From Marinicauda pacifica (GTDB taxonomy: Bacteria > Pseudomonadota > Alphaproteobacteria > Caulobacterales > Maricaulaceae): a stretch of DNA of 64,000 bases. The stretch lies in contig NZ_SRXV01000004.1 of NCBI RefSeq assembly GCF_004793635.1, positions 1-64,000 on the forward strand, written 5' to 3'. Below are positions 19,008 to 27,919 of the stretch, in pieces. The position numbers and the translations under genes were made by a program. Position 1 is the stretch's first letter; each line of letters begins with the position of its first letter. The notes beneath the pieces were generated by a model. The model worked only from the letters and a program-made list of their open reading frames with translations, did no database searches and was not told where the DNA came from.

Positions 19008-19997
19008 TTACTTCGATCCCTTGAGCAGGGCGCGCAGCTCCTTGCCGGCGTCCTCGAGCGGATGCTCGCCGGCTTTCGCCCGCGCCGCTTTGAGCCAGGC
19101 CCGGTCATTGGCGTAGTCGGCCACCCAGCGCCGCGCGAAATCGCCCCGCGTCACATCCTCGACAATGGCGTCGAAGACCGGTTCGACCGCCCTGGAAATC
19201 TTCCCCTCCACCTCGTGGGCGCCGAACTCGGCCGTATCCGAGATCGCCTCATACATACCGGCTATTCCGCGATCGTGGATAAGTTCGGCGATATACTTCA
19301 ACTCGTGGACCGTATCGATGTAGGCCATGCGCGGTCCGATTCCGGCCGCGGTCAGGCGCTCGAACCCGGTGCGGGCGAGCGCGCACATTCCGCCGACCAG
19401 GACGGCCTGCTCGCCTAAAATGTCGGCCAGGGCCTCTTCGCGGAAGCTGGATGGGAAAATACCGGCTCGCCCGCATCCGATTGCATTGAGATAGGCCTTG
19501 GCTAATGGTTCGGCAGTGGTGCTCGATCCCGGGGTTACTGCCCAGAAACCAACAAGTCCTCCACCCTTTTCAAAGCTGGAGCGCACCGCCCCGCCCGGTC
19601 CCTTGGCCGCCGCCAGGATGACGTCGCAATCGGCCGGGGGCCGGAGCACGCCATACTCGATCGAGAAGCCGTGACACAGGATAAGTGCTTGTCCCGGCTT
19701 GCGGTTTTCCGCGATATGGTCGGCCCAGATCTGGCCGTGCGCCTCATCCGCGGCCAGCAGCGACAGCACATCGGCTTCGCGCGCCGCCTCTTCGATGGAA
19801 ACCACAGTGAATCCATCAGCTTGCGCCTTCGCAATCGAGGCGGACCCGGGCCGCAGCGCAATCGAAATCCGCTCCCCCCCCATGTCGCGCATGTTCAGCG
19901 CATGCGACCGGCCGTGATTGCCGTACCCGATGATAGCCACATGGCGCGACCGGATCGGCTCGAGGTCGATATCGGCTTCGTAGAGCGCGTCGGTCAA
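19008..19997 (-). CDS. Divergent ketol-acid reductoisomerase (KARI class I)
   Basis: 329 aa. Nucleotide loop GYGNHGRSHALN (about 24-35; the usual form is GYGSQGHAHALN), RPGSAS for NADPH phosphate, LCHGF, AKGPGGAVRSSFEKGGG, the metal ligands in DILGEQ and HELKYIAEL, and AISDTAEFG. Catalytic acids appear kept, but several substrate-pocket and loop positions differ from alphaproteobacterial IlvC (for example APKGPG is AAKGPG). Its start overlaps the miaA stop by 4 bp. No other branched-chain amino acid gene is near, so it may be a paralogue with another 2-ketol-acid substrate; ilvC is the alternative. Confidence 0.75.
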   Translation of the reverse strand: MTDALYEADIDLEPIRSRHVAIIGYGNHGRSHALNMRDMGGERISIALRPGSASIAKAQADGFTVVSIEEAAREADVLSLLAADEAHGQIWADHIAENRKPGQALILCHGFSIEYGVLRPPADCDVILAAAKGPGGAVRSSFEKGGGLVGFWAVTPGSSTTAEPLAKAYLNAIGCGRAGIFPSSFREEALADILGEQAVLVGGMCALARTGFERLTAAGIGPRMAYIDTVHELKYIAELIHDRGIAGMYEAISDTAEFGAHEVEGKISRAVEPVFDAIVEDVTRGDFARRWVADYANDRAWLKAARAKAGEHPLEDAGKELRALLKGSK

Positions 19998-20932
19998 AGC
20001 CCAAACTCCTTGTCTATAAAGCGGTTAAGCTCATTTCTCTGATCGTCCGGGTCAAGGCTGGAAATGCGCGCCCAGCCTGGATGCTGGTTGGCAAACCACG
20101 TGTATTGCCGCTTCGCATACCGGCGCGAATCCCGCTTCGCGGTCTCCACCGCCTCCGCCAGCGTCAGCTCGCCGGCCAGATGGTCGAGAAGCGGCGGCAG
20201 GCCCACCGCTTTCATGGCCGGCAGGTCGCGATCCAGCTCCAGGCGGAAAATCGCCTCGGCCTCCGCCAGCGCCCCGGCGGCCATCATGGCGTCGAAGCGG
20301 GTTTCAATTCTCTGGTAAAGCGTTTCACGATCAGGAGAAATCACGACACCGCGCCAGCGGTCTTGCGCCAGGAGCGGCACGGTATCGGCCTGCAGCGCGC
20401 TCAGCGCCTGCCCGGTCTCCCGGCCGATTTCCACGATGCGCTGCAGGCGCTGGCGGTCGCCCGGCTCAACCCGGCTTGCCGCCACCGGGTCATGGCGCAT
20501 CGCCTCTTCACGCAATGCCTCAACTCCGCGCGCCGCGACTAAAGCATTCACCGCATCGCGCACGCGGGCCGAAATCTCCGGCGTCGGCGCAAGTCCCTCG
20601 GTTAGAGCCTTGAAATACAGACCGGTTCCTCCCACGAAGATCGCACGCTTTCCACGCGCTTTCACCGCCTCCAGGCGCGCCAGCGCCCGGCGGCTCCACT
20701 CGCCAACCGAGCAGCGCACAGCCGGGTCCACCTCGCCGAACAGGTGATGGGCAATCCCCGCCATCTCCGCGCGATCAGGGCGAGCGGACAGAATCGCAAG
20801 CCGGTCATACACTTGCATGGAATCGGCGTTGATGATTTCCGCGTCCAGGCGCCCGGCCGCGTGCAGGCTGAGCGCGGTCTTGCCCGAAGCCGTGGGGCCG
20901 GCCAGGAACAGGATGTCTGGCGCCGCGACCAC
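19994..20932 (-). CDS. miaA: tRNA dimethylallyltransferase
   Basis: 312 aa. P-loop LAGPTASGKTAL (about 10-21), INADSMQVYDRLAILSARPD and FVGGTGLYFKALTEGL are diagnostic for MiaA, which adds a dimethylallyl group to A37 of tRNAs reading UNN codons. Near the end RRYAKRQYTWFANQ is typical. It sits 9 bp downstream of degP and overlaps the KARI-like gene, so the three form one probable operon. Confidence 0.95.
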   Translation of the reverse strand: MVAAPDILFLAGPTASGKTALSLHAAGRLDAEIINADSMQVYDRLAILSARPDRAEMAGIAHHLFGEVDPAVRCSVGEWSRRALARLEAVKARGKRAIFVGGTGLYFKALTEGLAPTPEISARVRDAVNALVAARGVEALREEAMRHDPVAASRVEPGDRQRLQRIVEIGRETGQALSALQADTVPLLAQDRWRGVVISPDRETLYQRIETRFDAMMAAGALAEAEAIFRLELDRDLPAMKAVGLPPLLDHLAGELTLAEAVETAKRDSRRYAKRQYTWFANQHPGWARISSLDPDDQRNELNRFIDKEFGL

Positions 20933-20941
20933 CGCGACCGC

Positions 20942-22324
20942 TTACTGGCGAATCGTCTGGAAGATGAACTGGCCGGCACGGTTGATCGTGAACAGGACCG
21001 GCTCTTCTCCCCCGCCGGAGGCCTGCTCGGCGACCTGGCGCGCCTCGACGACATCGCTGACCGGCGTCCAGGCGATCTCCTCGATGACATCGCCCTCGCG
21101 CACTTTTCCAGCCGCATCGCTGTTCGGGTCCACCTGCGTGATCAGCAGCCCTTCCGCGTCGGGATGCACATTGTAGCGCCGGCGCAGGGGGTCGGTCAGC
21201 GGCGTAACCGCCAGGCCGAAGAAGCTCGGCTCGCTCTCGGCCTCATCCGGCGTGCCGCCCTGCGGCGTTCCGGTCGCGGCAATCTCTTCTTCCAGACGCG
21301 CAATCTCGACGGTCAGTGTCATCGCTTCGCCGCGGCGCAGAATATCGACAGCCGCTCGCGTACCGACCGCCGTCTCTGCAACGATGCGCGGAAGCCGGCG
21401 ATCGTCGGGCACCGGCTCGCCGTTGAAGGCCAGGATCACATCGCCACGGCGGAGCCCGCCTTCATCGGCCGGCCCGCCCTCCTCCACACGGCTCACGATG
21501 GCGCCGCGCGGGCTGGCAAGGTTCATCGCCCGCGCCATGTCCGGTGTCACCGGTTGCACGTTCACACCGATCCACCCGCGGCGCGTTTCGCCATACTCGA
21601 GCAACTGGTCGACCACGACGGTCGCGATGTTGGAGGGAATGGAAAAGCTGATCCCCACGCTCGCGCCGGTGGGGGTGAAAATCGCGGTGTTCACGCCGAC
21701 AACCTGGCCGTCCATATTGAACAGCGGACCGCCGGAATTGCCCTGGTTGATCGCCACGTCGGTCTGCAGATAGTCGTCGTACCGCCCGCCAATCTCACGC
21801 CCGCGCGCCGAGATCACACCGGCTGTCAGCGAGCCCCCGAAGCCGAACGGGTTACCGATCGCGACCACCCAGTCGCCGACACGCGCCGCGTCGCTATCGC
21901 CCCAGGGAACGGGCTGGAAACGATCCTGCGACTGAATGCGCAGGACTGCGAGGTCGGTGGCCGGGTCCCGGCCGACGATATCAGTCGGATAGGTGCGTCC
22001 GTCAGGGAAGGTCACCTCCACCTCGTCCGCATCTTCGATCACATGGTTGTTCGTGACGACCACGCCTTCTGCACGAATGACGAAACCAGACCCGAGCGAG
22101 TTCGCGATTCGCGGTCCGTCGCCCAGCAGGTCGTTGAAGCGCTCCAGCGGCGATCCGGGAGGGAAGGTCGGCATCGCATCGTTCTCGGTCATGCGCTGCA
22201 CGGCCGAAATGTTGACCACGGACGGTGACAACGCCTCGGCGAGATCGGCGAAGCCCTCGCGCGGCTGCGCATGGGCGGCCGCCGAGACGGCACAAAGAAC
22301 AAGAGCGGCGAACAGGGCGCGCAT
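20942..22324 (-). CDS. degP: DegP/HtrA-family periplasmic serine protease
   Basis: 460 aa from the ATG at 22324, which has AAGGAG 7-8 bp upstream; the in-frame start at 22354 lacks this. Signal peptide of about 19 residues ending AAAHA. The trypsin-like triad is complete: His in TNNHV, Asp in DPATDLAVL and Ser in INQGNSGGPLF. Two PDZ domains follow (about 250-345 and 370-455). It degrades or refolds damaged envelope proteins. It leads the operon with miaA and the KARI-like gene. Confidence 0.93.
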   Translation of the reverse strand: MRALFAALVLCAVSAAAHAQPREGFADLAEALSPSVVNISAVQRMTENDAMPTFPPGSPLERFNDLLGDGPRIANSLGSGFVIRAEGVVVTNNHVIEDADEVEVTFPDGRTYPTDIVGRDPATDLAVLRIQSQDRFQPVPWGDSDAARVGDWVVAIGNPFGFGGSLTAGVISARGREIGGRYDDYLQTDVAINQGNSGGPLFNMDGQVVGVNTAIFTPTGASVGISFSIPSNIATVVVDQLLEYGETRRGWIGVNVQPVTPDMARAMNLASPRGAIVSRVEEGGPADEGGLRRGDVILAFNGEPVPDDRRLPRIVAETAVGTRAAVDILRRGEAMTLTVEIARLEEEIAATGTPQGGTPDEAESEPSFFGLAVTPLTDPLRRRYNVHPDAEGLLITQVDPNSDAAGKVREGDVIEEIAWTPVSDVVEARQVAEQASGGGEEPVLFTINRAGQFIFQTIRQ

Positions 22325-22433
22325 CGGCGTCTCCTTCGCTAGAGCGGCAGGCAATCACGATCCGGGTGTATCCGTCCCCCCCGCTGGCCGCAAGACGGCA
22401 GCCAGCGACGGCACGAACTCAATTCCCGATATG

Positions 22434-22468
22434 AAACGGCCCGCGCCGATCAGAACGCGGGCCGTTTT
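22434..22468 (-). terminator. Hairpin between hflC and degP
   Basis: AAACGGCCCGCG pairs with CGCGGGCCGTTT over 12 bp. It lies about 20 bp after the hflC stop in the direction of transcription; the following T-tract is weak. It probably separates the hflKC transcript from degP. Confidence 0.65.
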
Positions 22469-22487
22469 ACTGCTTTGACATCGATTA

Positions 22488-23375
22488 CTAGTTCGACGTT
22501 CCGCTTTCATTGCGGAAGTAACGGAAGAACTCCGAATCCGGCGGAAGGATGATGGGAGTCCCGTCACGCAGCGCGTTCTCATAGGCCTCCATGGACCGGT
22601 AGAAGGCGAAGAATTCCTGGTCCTGGCCATAGGATTGAGCGTAGATTCGGTTGCGCTGAGCGTCGCCTTCACCGCGAATGCGATCCGCTTCCGCGCGGGC
22701 ATTGGCCAGGATGACGGTGCTTTCGCGGTCCGCACCGGCGCGGATCTCCCGGGCCCGCTCCTCGCCTTCGGCCCGAATCCGGGCGGCTTCCTGCTGACGC
22801 TCGGAGCGCATGCGCTGGAACACCCGCTCTTCGACCTCATCGGGCAGGTCTGCGCGCAGAATCCGCACATCGATGACCTCAATGCCCAGATTGGCACGCT
22901 GGACAGACGCGCTGACCATGCTCTCCACCCGGTCCATAAGGGCCGCGCGCTGGCCGGAAATGACGTCCTGGGACGGGATCGAACCGACAACGGCGCGCAG
23001 GGCGTCCTCCATGATCGAGCTCAGACGTCCCCGGGCAACAGCCTCTGTCCGCACCGATTCGTAAAACCGCCGCGGATCCACGATCCGGTAGCGAAGGAAG
23101 GCATCGACCTCGAGCCTTTCCTGGTCTCCGGCCTGGAGCTGCTGAGGCCGCATGTCGAATTCGACGTTGCGGCGATCAAACCGCGTGACTTCCTCCCAAG
23201 GGAGCTTGAAGTGGAGCCCCGCCTCGTCCTCACCTTGAGCGTTGATCGTGCGCACCGGATCGCCGAAGCGAAGCACGAGGGCCGATTGGGTTTCGCTCAC
23301 TGTGTAAGTGGCGGTAAACACGCCGATCAATGCGGCGACGATCAGGATCAGAAATCCGATTCCAACAATACGCAT
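22488..23375 (-). CDS. hflC: HflC, membrane protease modulator
   Basis: 295 aa. N-terminal membrane helix (about 5-24), SPFH/band-7 domain (VSETQSALVLRFGDPVR onwards) and a long Arg/Glu-rich helix (about 190-250). HflC and HflK form a cage around the FtsH protease. It follows hflK with a 3-bp gap. Confidence 0.94.
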   Translation of the reverse strand: MRIVGIGFLILIVAALIGVFTATYTVSETQSALVLRFGDPVRTINAQGEDEAGLHFKLPWEEVTRFDRRNVEFDMRPQQLQAGDQERLEVDAFLRYRIVDPRRFYESVRTEAVARGRLSSIMEDALRAVVGSIPSQDVISGQRAALMDRVESMVSASVQRANLGIEVIDVRILRADLPDEVEERVFQRMRSERQQEAARIRAEGEERAREIRAGADRESTVILANARAEADRIRGEGDAQRNRIYAQSYGQDQEFFAFYRSMEAYENALRDGTPIILPPDSEFFRYFRNESGTSN

Positions 23376-23378
23376 GGC

Positions 23379-24524
23379 TTAGCCTCCCTGTCCTGAACCC
23401 TGGGCGGTGGTCCGAGCCCCGCGGTTTCGACCCAGCTGGTCAAGCGGCAGGTAGGGGACCGCCCCGTTGCCTTCTCCCTGCTGATCGAGAATGATGAGTT
23501 CGGAACGTCCGAGCACACGCTCCATCGTTTCCAGAAACATCCTTCGGCGTGTGACATCGGGCGCCTGACGGTACTCTTCGTAGATCGCATCGAACCGGTC
23601 GGCCTGGCCTTGAGAGACCGCAATCACCTGATCGCGGTAGCCTCGCGCCTCTTCCAGCAGCCCCACTGCCGTACCGCGCGCTTCAGGCACGATCTGGTTG
23701 GCATAGGCCGTGGCTTCCAGCGCATTGCGCTCTGCATCCTGTTCGGCCGAGATCACGTCCTGGAAGGCCGCGATCACGTCGCCCGGCGGGGCAGCTTCCT
23801 GAAGCTGCAAGCCGACGATGCGGATACCCGACGCATAGAGATCGAACGTTTCCTGCATGATCTGGTCTGCGCGATCGGCGACTTCGCCCCGGCCCGCACC
23901 GATTATCGGCTGCAGATCGGAGGTGCCGACGACTTCGCGCATCGCGCTTTCGGCCACGGTCTGAACCATGCTGGCGGGGTCGCGCACGTTGAAGACAAAG
24001 GCCTGGACATTGGCCGGATCAACTTGCCACTGAACCGTGAAGGACAGATCGACGATATTCTCGTCGCGCGTGACCATCAGCCCCTCGGCGGGCGTTTCAC
24101 CAATCGTGACCGTACGAATCTGTTCCACATCGACGATTTCGACCGTCTCGATCGGATAAGGCAGCTTGAAGCGCAGACCGGACCCGGTCGTGCGCGAGTA
24201 GTCGCCGAAGCGTGTGACGACCCCTGCTTCACCCGGCCCGATCTGGTAGACCGACGCGACGATCACGGCGAGCAGCGCAACGCCGATCACGATCAGACCG
24301 ACGAGGCCGCCGCCCTTGCCGCCTTTACCGCCCTTGCCGCCGCCGAACAGCCCCTTGAGCCTGTCCTGCAGCTGACGGATCAGATCTTCGAGATCCGGTT
24401 CGCCGGCAGGACCGCGTCCGCGATTTCCGCCTGGCCCGCGGCCCCACGGGTTATTGTCATTCTTGCGGCCGCCCGAGCCCCAGGGCCCGTTGCTACCGCC
24501 ACCGGTATTGTCATTCCAGGGCAT
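23379..24524 (-). CDS. hflK: HflK, membrane protease modulator
   Basis: 381 aa. The Gly/Asn/Trp-rich N-terminus (about 1-70) is typical of HflK, followed by one membrane helix (about 75-95) and an SPFH domain starting GPGEAGVVTRFGDYSR. Its helical C-terminal region pairs with HflC. First of the hflK-hflC pair, 87 bp after folA. Confidence 0.94.
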   Translation of the reverse strand: MPWNDNTGGGSNGPWGSGGRKNDNNPWGRGPGGNRGRGPAGEPDLEDLIRQLQDRLKGLFGGGKGGKGGKGGGLVGLIVIGVALLAVIVASVYQIGPGEAGVVTRFGDYSRTTGSGLRFKLPYPIETVEIVDVEQIRTVTIGETPAEGLMVTRDENIVDLSFTVQWQVDPANVQAFVFNVRDPASMVQTVAESAMREVVGTSDLQPIIGAGRGEVADRADQIMQETFDLYASGIRIVGLQLQEAAPPGDVIAAFQDVISAEQDAERNALEATAYANQIVPEARGTAVGLLEEARGYRDQVIAVSQGQADRFDAIYEEYRQAPDVTRRRMFLETMERVLGRSELIILDQQGEGNGAVPYLPLDQLGRNRGARTTAQGSGQGG

Positions 24525-24611
24525 GCACTCTCCCCGATTGTCCCTTGAAGTGTGAAAGTCACATCACGGTTGTATGTGGACGGCGCGACACGCCGGTTCA
24601 AGTAAAACCGG

Positions 24612-25157
24612 TCAGTCCGGCTGTGCGCGACCGGTTTGCCGCACCCGGTCCAGGATGGTGAGCGTGAACGGGGCATCATCCTCCGGCCCGGCCTCGAACC
24701 GTTCGCGGTACACCTCCGTCCACTCCGAGCCATCAAGGTCGGGATAGACCGTTCCGCCATTCGGCTCCAGCTCGACCTCGGTCAGGTACAAGCGGTCGGT
24801 GCGTTCCAGTGTGAGAGAATAGAGCTGCGCTCCGCCAATGATACAGACCTCGTCGACGCCCGCCTGCAGCGCCGCGGCACGTGCGGCCTCCAGCGCATGC
24901 CAGGGATTGTCGAAGACCTCTGCGCCCTCTGCCGATGCCAGGGAGCGGCTGACCACTAGGTTAGGTCGGCCCGGTAGCGGCTTGCGCGGCAGGCTCTCCC
25001 AGGTCTTGCGGCCCATCACGACCGGTTTGCCTAGCGTAACCTGCTTGAACTGTTTCAGATCCGATTTGAGGCGCCAGGGAAGCTCTCCGTCTAGGCCTAT
25101 CACCCCGTTACGTGCGCGCGCGACCACATGCACGAGCTTGACTGGGTCGGTCATCAC
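24612..25157 (-). CDS. folA: Dihydrofolate reductase
   Basis: 181 aa. DHFR landmarks: [20 protein letters not shown] near the start (W and the loop of the folate site), [12 protein letters not shown] and the glycine pair region CIIGGAQLY. It reduces dihydrofolate, regenerating the cofactor used by thymidylate synthase. Its start overlaps the thyA stop by 4 bp, a common thyA-folA arrangement. Confidence 0.95.
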   Translation of the reverse strand: MMTDPVKLVHVVARARNGVIGLDGELPWRLKSDLKQFKQVTLGKPVVMGRKTWESLPRKPLPGRPNLVVSRSLASAEGAEVFDNPWHALEAARAAALQAGVDEVCIIGGAQLYSLTLERTDRLYLTEVELEPNGGTVYPDLDGSEWTEVYRERFEAGPEDDAPFTLTILDRVRQTGRAQPD

Positions 25158-25990
25158 ACCGCCACCGGTGCAGCGATCCGGGGGTGCGGGTCATAGTCCT
25201 GGATTGCGATGTCCTCGTATTCGAAGGCGAAGAGGTCGGTGATGGCCGGATTGAGCGACAGGGTCGGCAGCGCTCGTGGCGGCCGCGAAAGCTGCTCGTT
25301 CACCTGATCCATGTGATTTGAATAGATGTGAGCATCGCCAAACGTGTGGACGAATTCGCCCGGCTCATAGCCGGTCACCTGCGCGACCATGGCCAGCAGG
25401 AGAGCATAGCTGGCGATGTTGAACGGCACGCCGAGGAACATGTCCGCGCTGCGTTGATAGAGCTGGAGCGATAACCGTCCGTTTGCAACGTAGAACTGGA
25501 ACATCGAATGACACGGCGGAAGCGCCATGGACGGGACATCCGCCGGGTTCCACGCCGAAACGATGAGGCGCCGTGAGTCCGGCGTCCTGCGGATCTGATC
25601 GAGCACATTGGCGAGCTGATCGACTTCCTGACCATCCGGCCCCGTCCAGCGGCGCCATTGTTTTCCGTAGACCGGGCCGAGTTCGCCGTTTTCGTCAGCC
25701 CACTCATCCCAGATCGTGACGCCGCGTTCCTGCAGCCACGTCACGTTGGTCAGCCCCTTCACGAACCAGAGCAGCTCCACGGCGACAGACTTGAAGTGGA
25801 CCTTCTTGGTCGTCAGCAGCGGGAAACCGTCAGACAGGTCGGCGCGGATCTGACGGCCGAAGACCGACCGCGTCCCTGTGCCCGTGCGATCGGTCGTATC
25901 CGTGCCGTTGGCCAGGATGTCGCGCAAGAGGTCGAGATAGGCGTGCTCGAGCGGCGAGCCGGTTTCGGCATGCGTCTCTGCGATGGCCAT
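25154..25990 (-). CDS. thyA: Thymidylate synthase
   Basis: 278 aa. The catalytic cysteine is in [12 protein letters not shown] (about residue 160), followed by [20 protein letters not shown] and HIYSNHMDQ. It makes dTMP from dUMP with methylene-tetrahydrofolate. Length is slightly above E. coli ThyA (264). It is first in the thyA-folA pair and its upstream region (25991-26247) holds an odd triplet-rich tract. Confidence 0.96.
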   Translation of the reverse strand: MAIAETHAETGSPLEHAYLDLLRDILANGTDTTDRTGTGTRSVFGRQIRADLSDGFPLLTTKKVHFKSVAVELLWFVKGLTNVTWLQERGVTIWDEWADENGELGPVYGKQWRRWTGPDGQEVDQLANVLDQIRRTPDSRRLIVSAWNPADVPSMALPPCHSMFQFYVANGRLSLQLYQRSADMFLGVPFNIASYALLLAMVAQVTGYEPGEFVHTFGDAHIYSNHMDQVNEQLSRPPRALPTLSLNPAITDLFAFEYEDIAIQDYDPHPRIAAPVAV

Positions 25991-26062
25991 GATGTCCTCC
26001 CGTGAAGCGCGTCCTGGGCGCGCCAGTCTGCCCGATTCGGTCCGGCGAGGTCCCCGCCGAAA

Positions 26063-26125
26063 GTGCGAACGCGACTCCTACTACCACGACTACCATCACC
26101 ACCACACGCGACGAGACCACCCGAT
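26063..26125. repeat. Low-complexity CTACCA/ACC triplet tract
   Basis: The stretch around 26075-26115 is built from near-repeats of ACT, ACC, CTA and CCA. Read on the plus strand one frame gives a threonine run; on the minus strand one frame gives a valine run. It lies between thyA (minus) and the VOC gene (plus). No function is established. Confidence 0.4.
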
Positions 26126-26247
26126 TGCGCCGGACCTCGCAGCAGCCAAGCGTGCGGGGACGCTCCGGCGATATCATCGAGATTTTACTTGCGCGCTCGG
26201 CGAAGCGGGAACATGGTGACAAAATCAGAACATAAGGAGAACTCTCG

Positions 26248-26619
26248 ATGATTGGTTATGTGACCCTTGGTACGAATGATCTGGAGCGCGCGGCCAAGTT
26301 CTACGACCGGCTTTGCGGGCTGCTCGATACGGGGCGGATGATGGAATTCGACACCTTCATCGCCTGGGGCAAGCCGGGCGGCGGAGCGGGCATCGGCCTG
26401 ACCAAGCCGTATGACGGAAAGCCCGCCACGGTCGGCAATGGCGTGATGGTCGCTCTTGCCGCGCGCGACAAGGCGCATGTTGACGAGATCTACAATGCAG
26501 CCATCGAGATGGGCGCAAAGGACGAAGGCGCACCCGGACCGCGCGGCGATGACGGCTTTTATGCCGGCTATTTCCGCGACCCGGACGGCAACAAGCTCAA
26601 CGCCTTCGTGATGGGGTAA
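26248..26619 (+). CDS. VOC (glyoxalase/bleomycin-resistance) superfamily protein
   Basis: 123 aa, a single VOC domain of two beta-alpha-beta-beta-beta halves: opening GYVTLGTNDLERAAKFYDRL, closing FRDPDGNKLNAFVMG. The metal-ligand pattern is partial, so the reaction, if any, cannot be assigned. An AAGGAG lies 9 bp before the ATG. It stands alone on the plus strand. Confidence 0.88.
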   Translation: MIGYVTLGTNDLERAAKFYDRLCGLLDTGRMMEFDTFIAWGKPGGGAGIGLTKPYDGKPATVGNGVMVALAARDKAHVDEIYNAAIEMGAKDEGAPGPRGDDGFYAGYFRDPDGNKLNAFVMG

Positions 26620-26657
26620 GCACGCCTTCTGCGCAGCAGCGCTTCCAGATCCGTCGC

Positions 26658-27335
26658 CTAGGGACGCCCGGGGCAGCCCGCCTGGCCTCGGACATTGAGC
26701 TCGCCGGTCAACGTCCACGGGAGCAGATGCACCGCCGGCACCCCGACTGGGGCGCCGGCGGCGCGCAGTCTCGCGCCGGTCCACACATTGCAGGTACGCA
26801 GGAGATGATAGCTGGGCCTCGCCTGCGCGAACACGCTTCGCGGGCCGCGCTTGCCGCGTCCGGCATGAATCGGCCGACCCGCCTCACCCGGGACGAAGGC
26901 CGCCTCGATCTCTCGGACAAGCGCTTCCAGGCCCTGCCGCGAGACCGCAACCGTCACACCTTGCCGCCCTTCCAGCGGCGGGTGGTCCAGCGCGTGAACG
27001 TGCAGCACGGAGGGCGTGGGCCAGACAAGCGCGGTAACCGCCTGGCCGGCCGTCAGCGCTCCAGGATAGGCGCGCCGGTCTCCCCAGCCGATGGCGTAGC
27101 CGTTGGCCTCGGGAAAGAGCGCGCGTACGGGCGAGTCAGGATCAAAGGCGTCTGCCGGCAGCACAATCTCGGTGTGCAACATGACGCGCTGTACCCCGAT
27201 CAGTTCACAATCGCCGGGCGAGTCAGGCCGGGCTCCAGGCGGGGCGAGCATTGCCCCCAGCGCGCTCGCCAGCACGCAAAGACCGATCAATACCGCCAGA
27301 AGCGCCAGCCCGGCTGCAGCGATGTGGCGAACCAT
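26658..27335 (-). CDS. DUF2459 (TIGR02117) family protein
   Basis: 225 aa. N-terminal signal or anchor helix (about 7-30). The sequence follows the DUF2459 plan: HTEIVLPAD, FPEANGYAIGWGDRRAYPG and the end YHLLRTCNVWTGARLRAAG. Function is unknown. It starts just upstream of ssrA on the opposite strand, so the two promoters must share the 27336-27370 gap. Confidence 0.8.
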   Translation of the reverse strand: MVRHIAAAGLALLAVLIGLCVLASALGAMLAPPGARPDSPGDCELIGVQRVMLHTEIVLPADAFDPDSPVRALFPEANGYAIGWGDRRAYPGALTAGQAVTALVWPTPSVLHVHALDHPPLEGRQGVTVAVSRQGLEALVREIEAAFVPGEAGRPIHAGRGKRGPRSVFAQARPSYHLLRTCNVWTGARLRAAGAPVGVPAVHLLPWTLTGELNVRGQAGCPGRP

Positions 27336-27370
27336 CTCTTTAAACTCCGGCCGAATGAGCTTATGTTACA

Positions 27371-27700
27371 TGTGTCTCTTCGGAGACTATGGCGATAAAT
27401 GCGCGTGTAATAACCAGACCGGACCCGGGTGCGAATCCCGGCGGCTCCACCAACTTCTCTTCCGCGGCGTTGCGCGGTGTGTGAGGGGCCGAATTAGGAT
27501 CGACGGATGGCTAAAGACGTAGCGTTCGCCCGAATGGGCTTCGTTACCAGCCCGTTTACAGTAGTTGCCAACGACAACACTGCTGAAGAGTTCGCCCTCG
27601 CTGCGTAACGCAGCGCGAGCAACTCGCTTGTTAAGTCCTGTCCTCTAGCAAGGTCAGGCGGGGTTCGGGGGCGCCTGGCAACAGAAGCCCCCACTTTCCT
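27371..27700 (+). ncRNA. ssrA: Two-piece (permuted) tmRNA
   Basis: The acceptor half comes first: a UUCG hairpin at 27374-27387, a T-arm CCGGG-TGCGAAT-CCCGG and acceptor strand CGGCTCC ending in ACCA (27452). After an excised spacer (27453-27484) the coding half begins with GGGGCCG (27485-27491), which pairs with CGGCTCC with one G-U. The tag frame 27567-27608 encodes ANDNTAEEFALAA and stop, very close to the Caulobacter tag. A GGGGGC/GCCCCC hairpin at 27667-27692 closes the gene. It rescues stalled ribosomes. The outer 5' and 3' ends are approximate. Confidence 0.93.
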
Positions 27701-27718
27701 TCTATCGCGAGCTCTCCA

Positions 27719-27913
27719 TCACCTGATTTTTTCTGCCGGAATTTCCCTCGATTCGACCCAAGCGATCAGACGAGCTGACATGCTTTCGGCGTGTCCCTGC
27801 CAACGCTGCACTCGCCGCAGTCCGGCCGCGCCCGCGGGCATGGACGAGAAGCCCCAACACTGCCCTTCCAGGTTGCGCTCGTCTTCGCCGGAAAGCGCCT
27901 CGCAACGGCGCAC
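27719..27913 (-). CDS. Small hypothetical ORF after the GT-C gene
   Basis: 64 aa, GTG start 6 bp after the stop codon of the membrane glycosyltransferase and in the same frame. Codons are moderately GC-rich at position three and the product has a mixed, protein-like composition (start VRRCEALSGEDERNLEGQ, end SREIPAEKIR). No family was recognised. It may be a coupled small gene, a read-through tail of the glycosyltransferase, or chance. Confidence 0.3.
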   Translation of the reverse strand: MRRCEALSGEDERNLEGQCWGFSSMPAGAAGLRRVQRWQGHAESMSARLIAWVESREIPAEKIR

Positions 27914-27919
27914 GGTCCT

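Noticed and set aside
26002-26235. Open frame with threonine run upstream of the VOC gene, ending just before its ribosome site
   Set aside because: Considered as a leader gene, but there is no downstream thr gene, no clear terminator and GTG start lacks a ribosome site; kept only as a low-complexity tract.
27421-27452. T-arm and CCA resembling the end of an ordinary tRNA
   Set aside because: No D- or anticodon arm lies before it, and its acceptor strand pairs with 27485-27491; it belongs to tmRNA.
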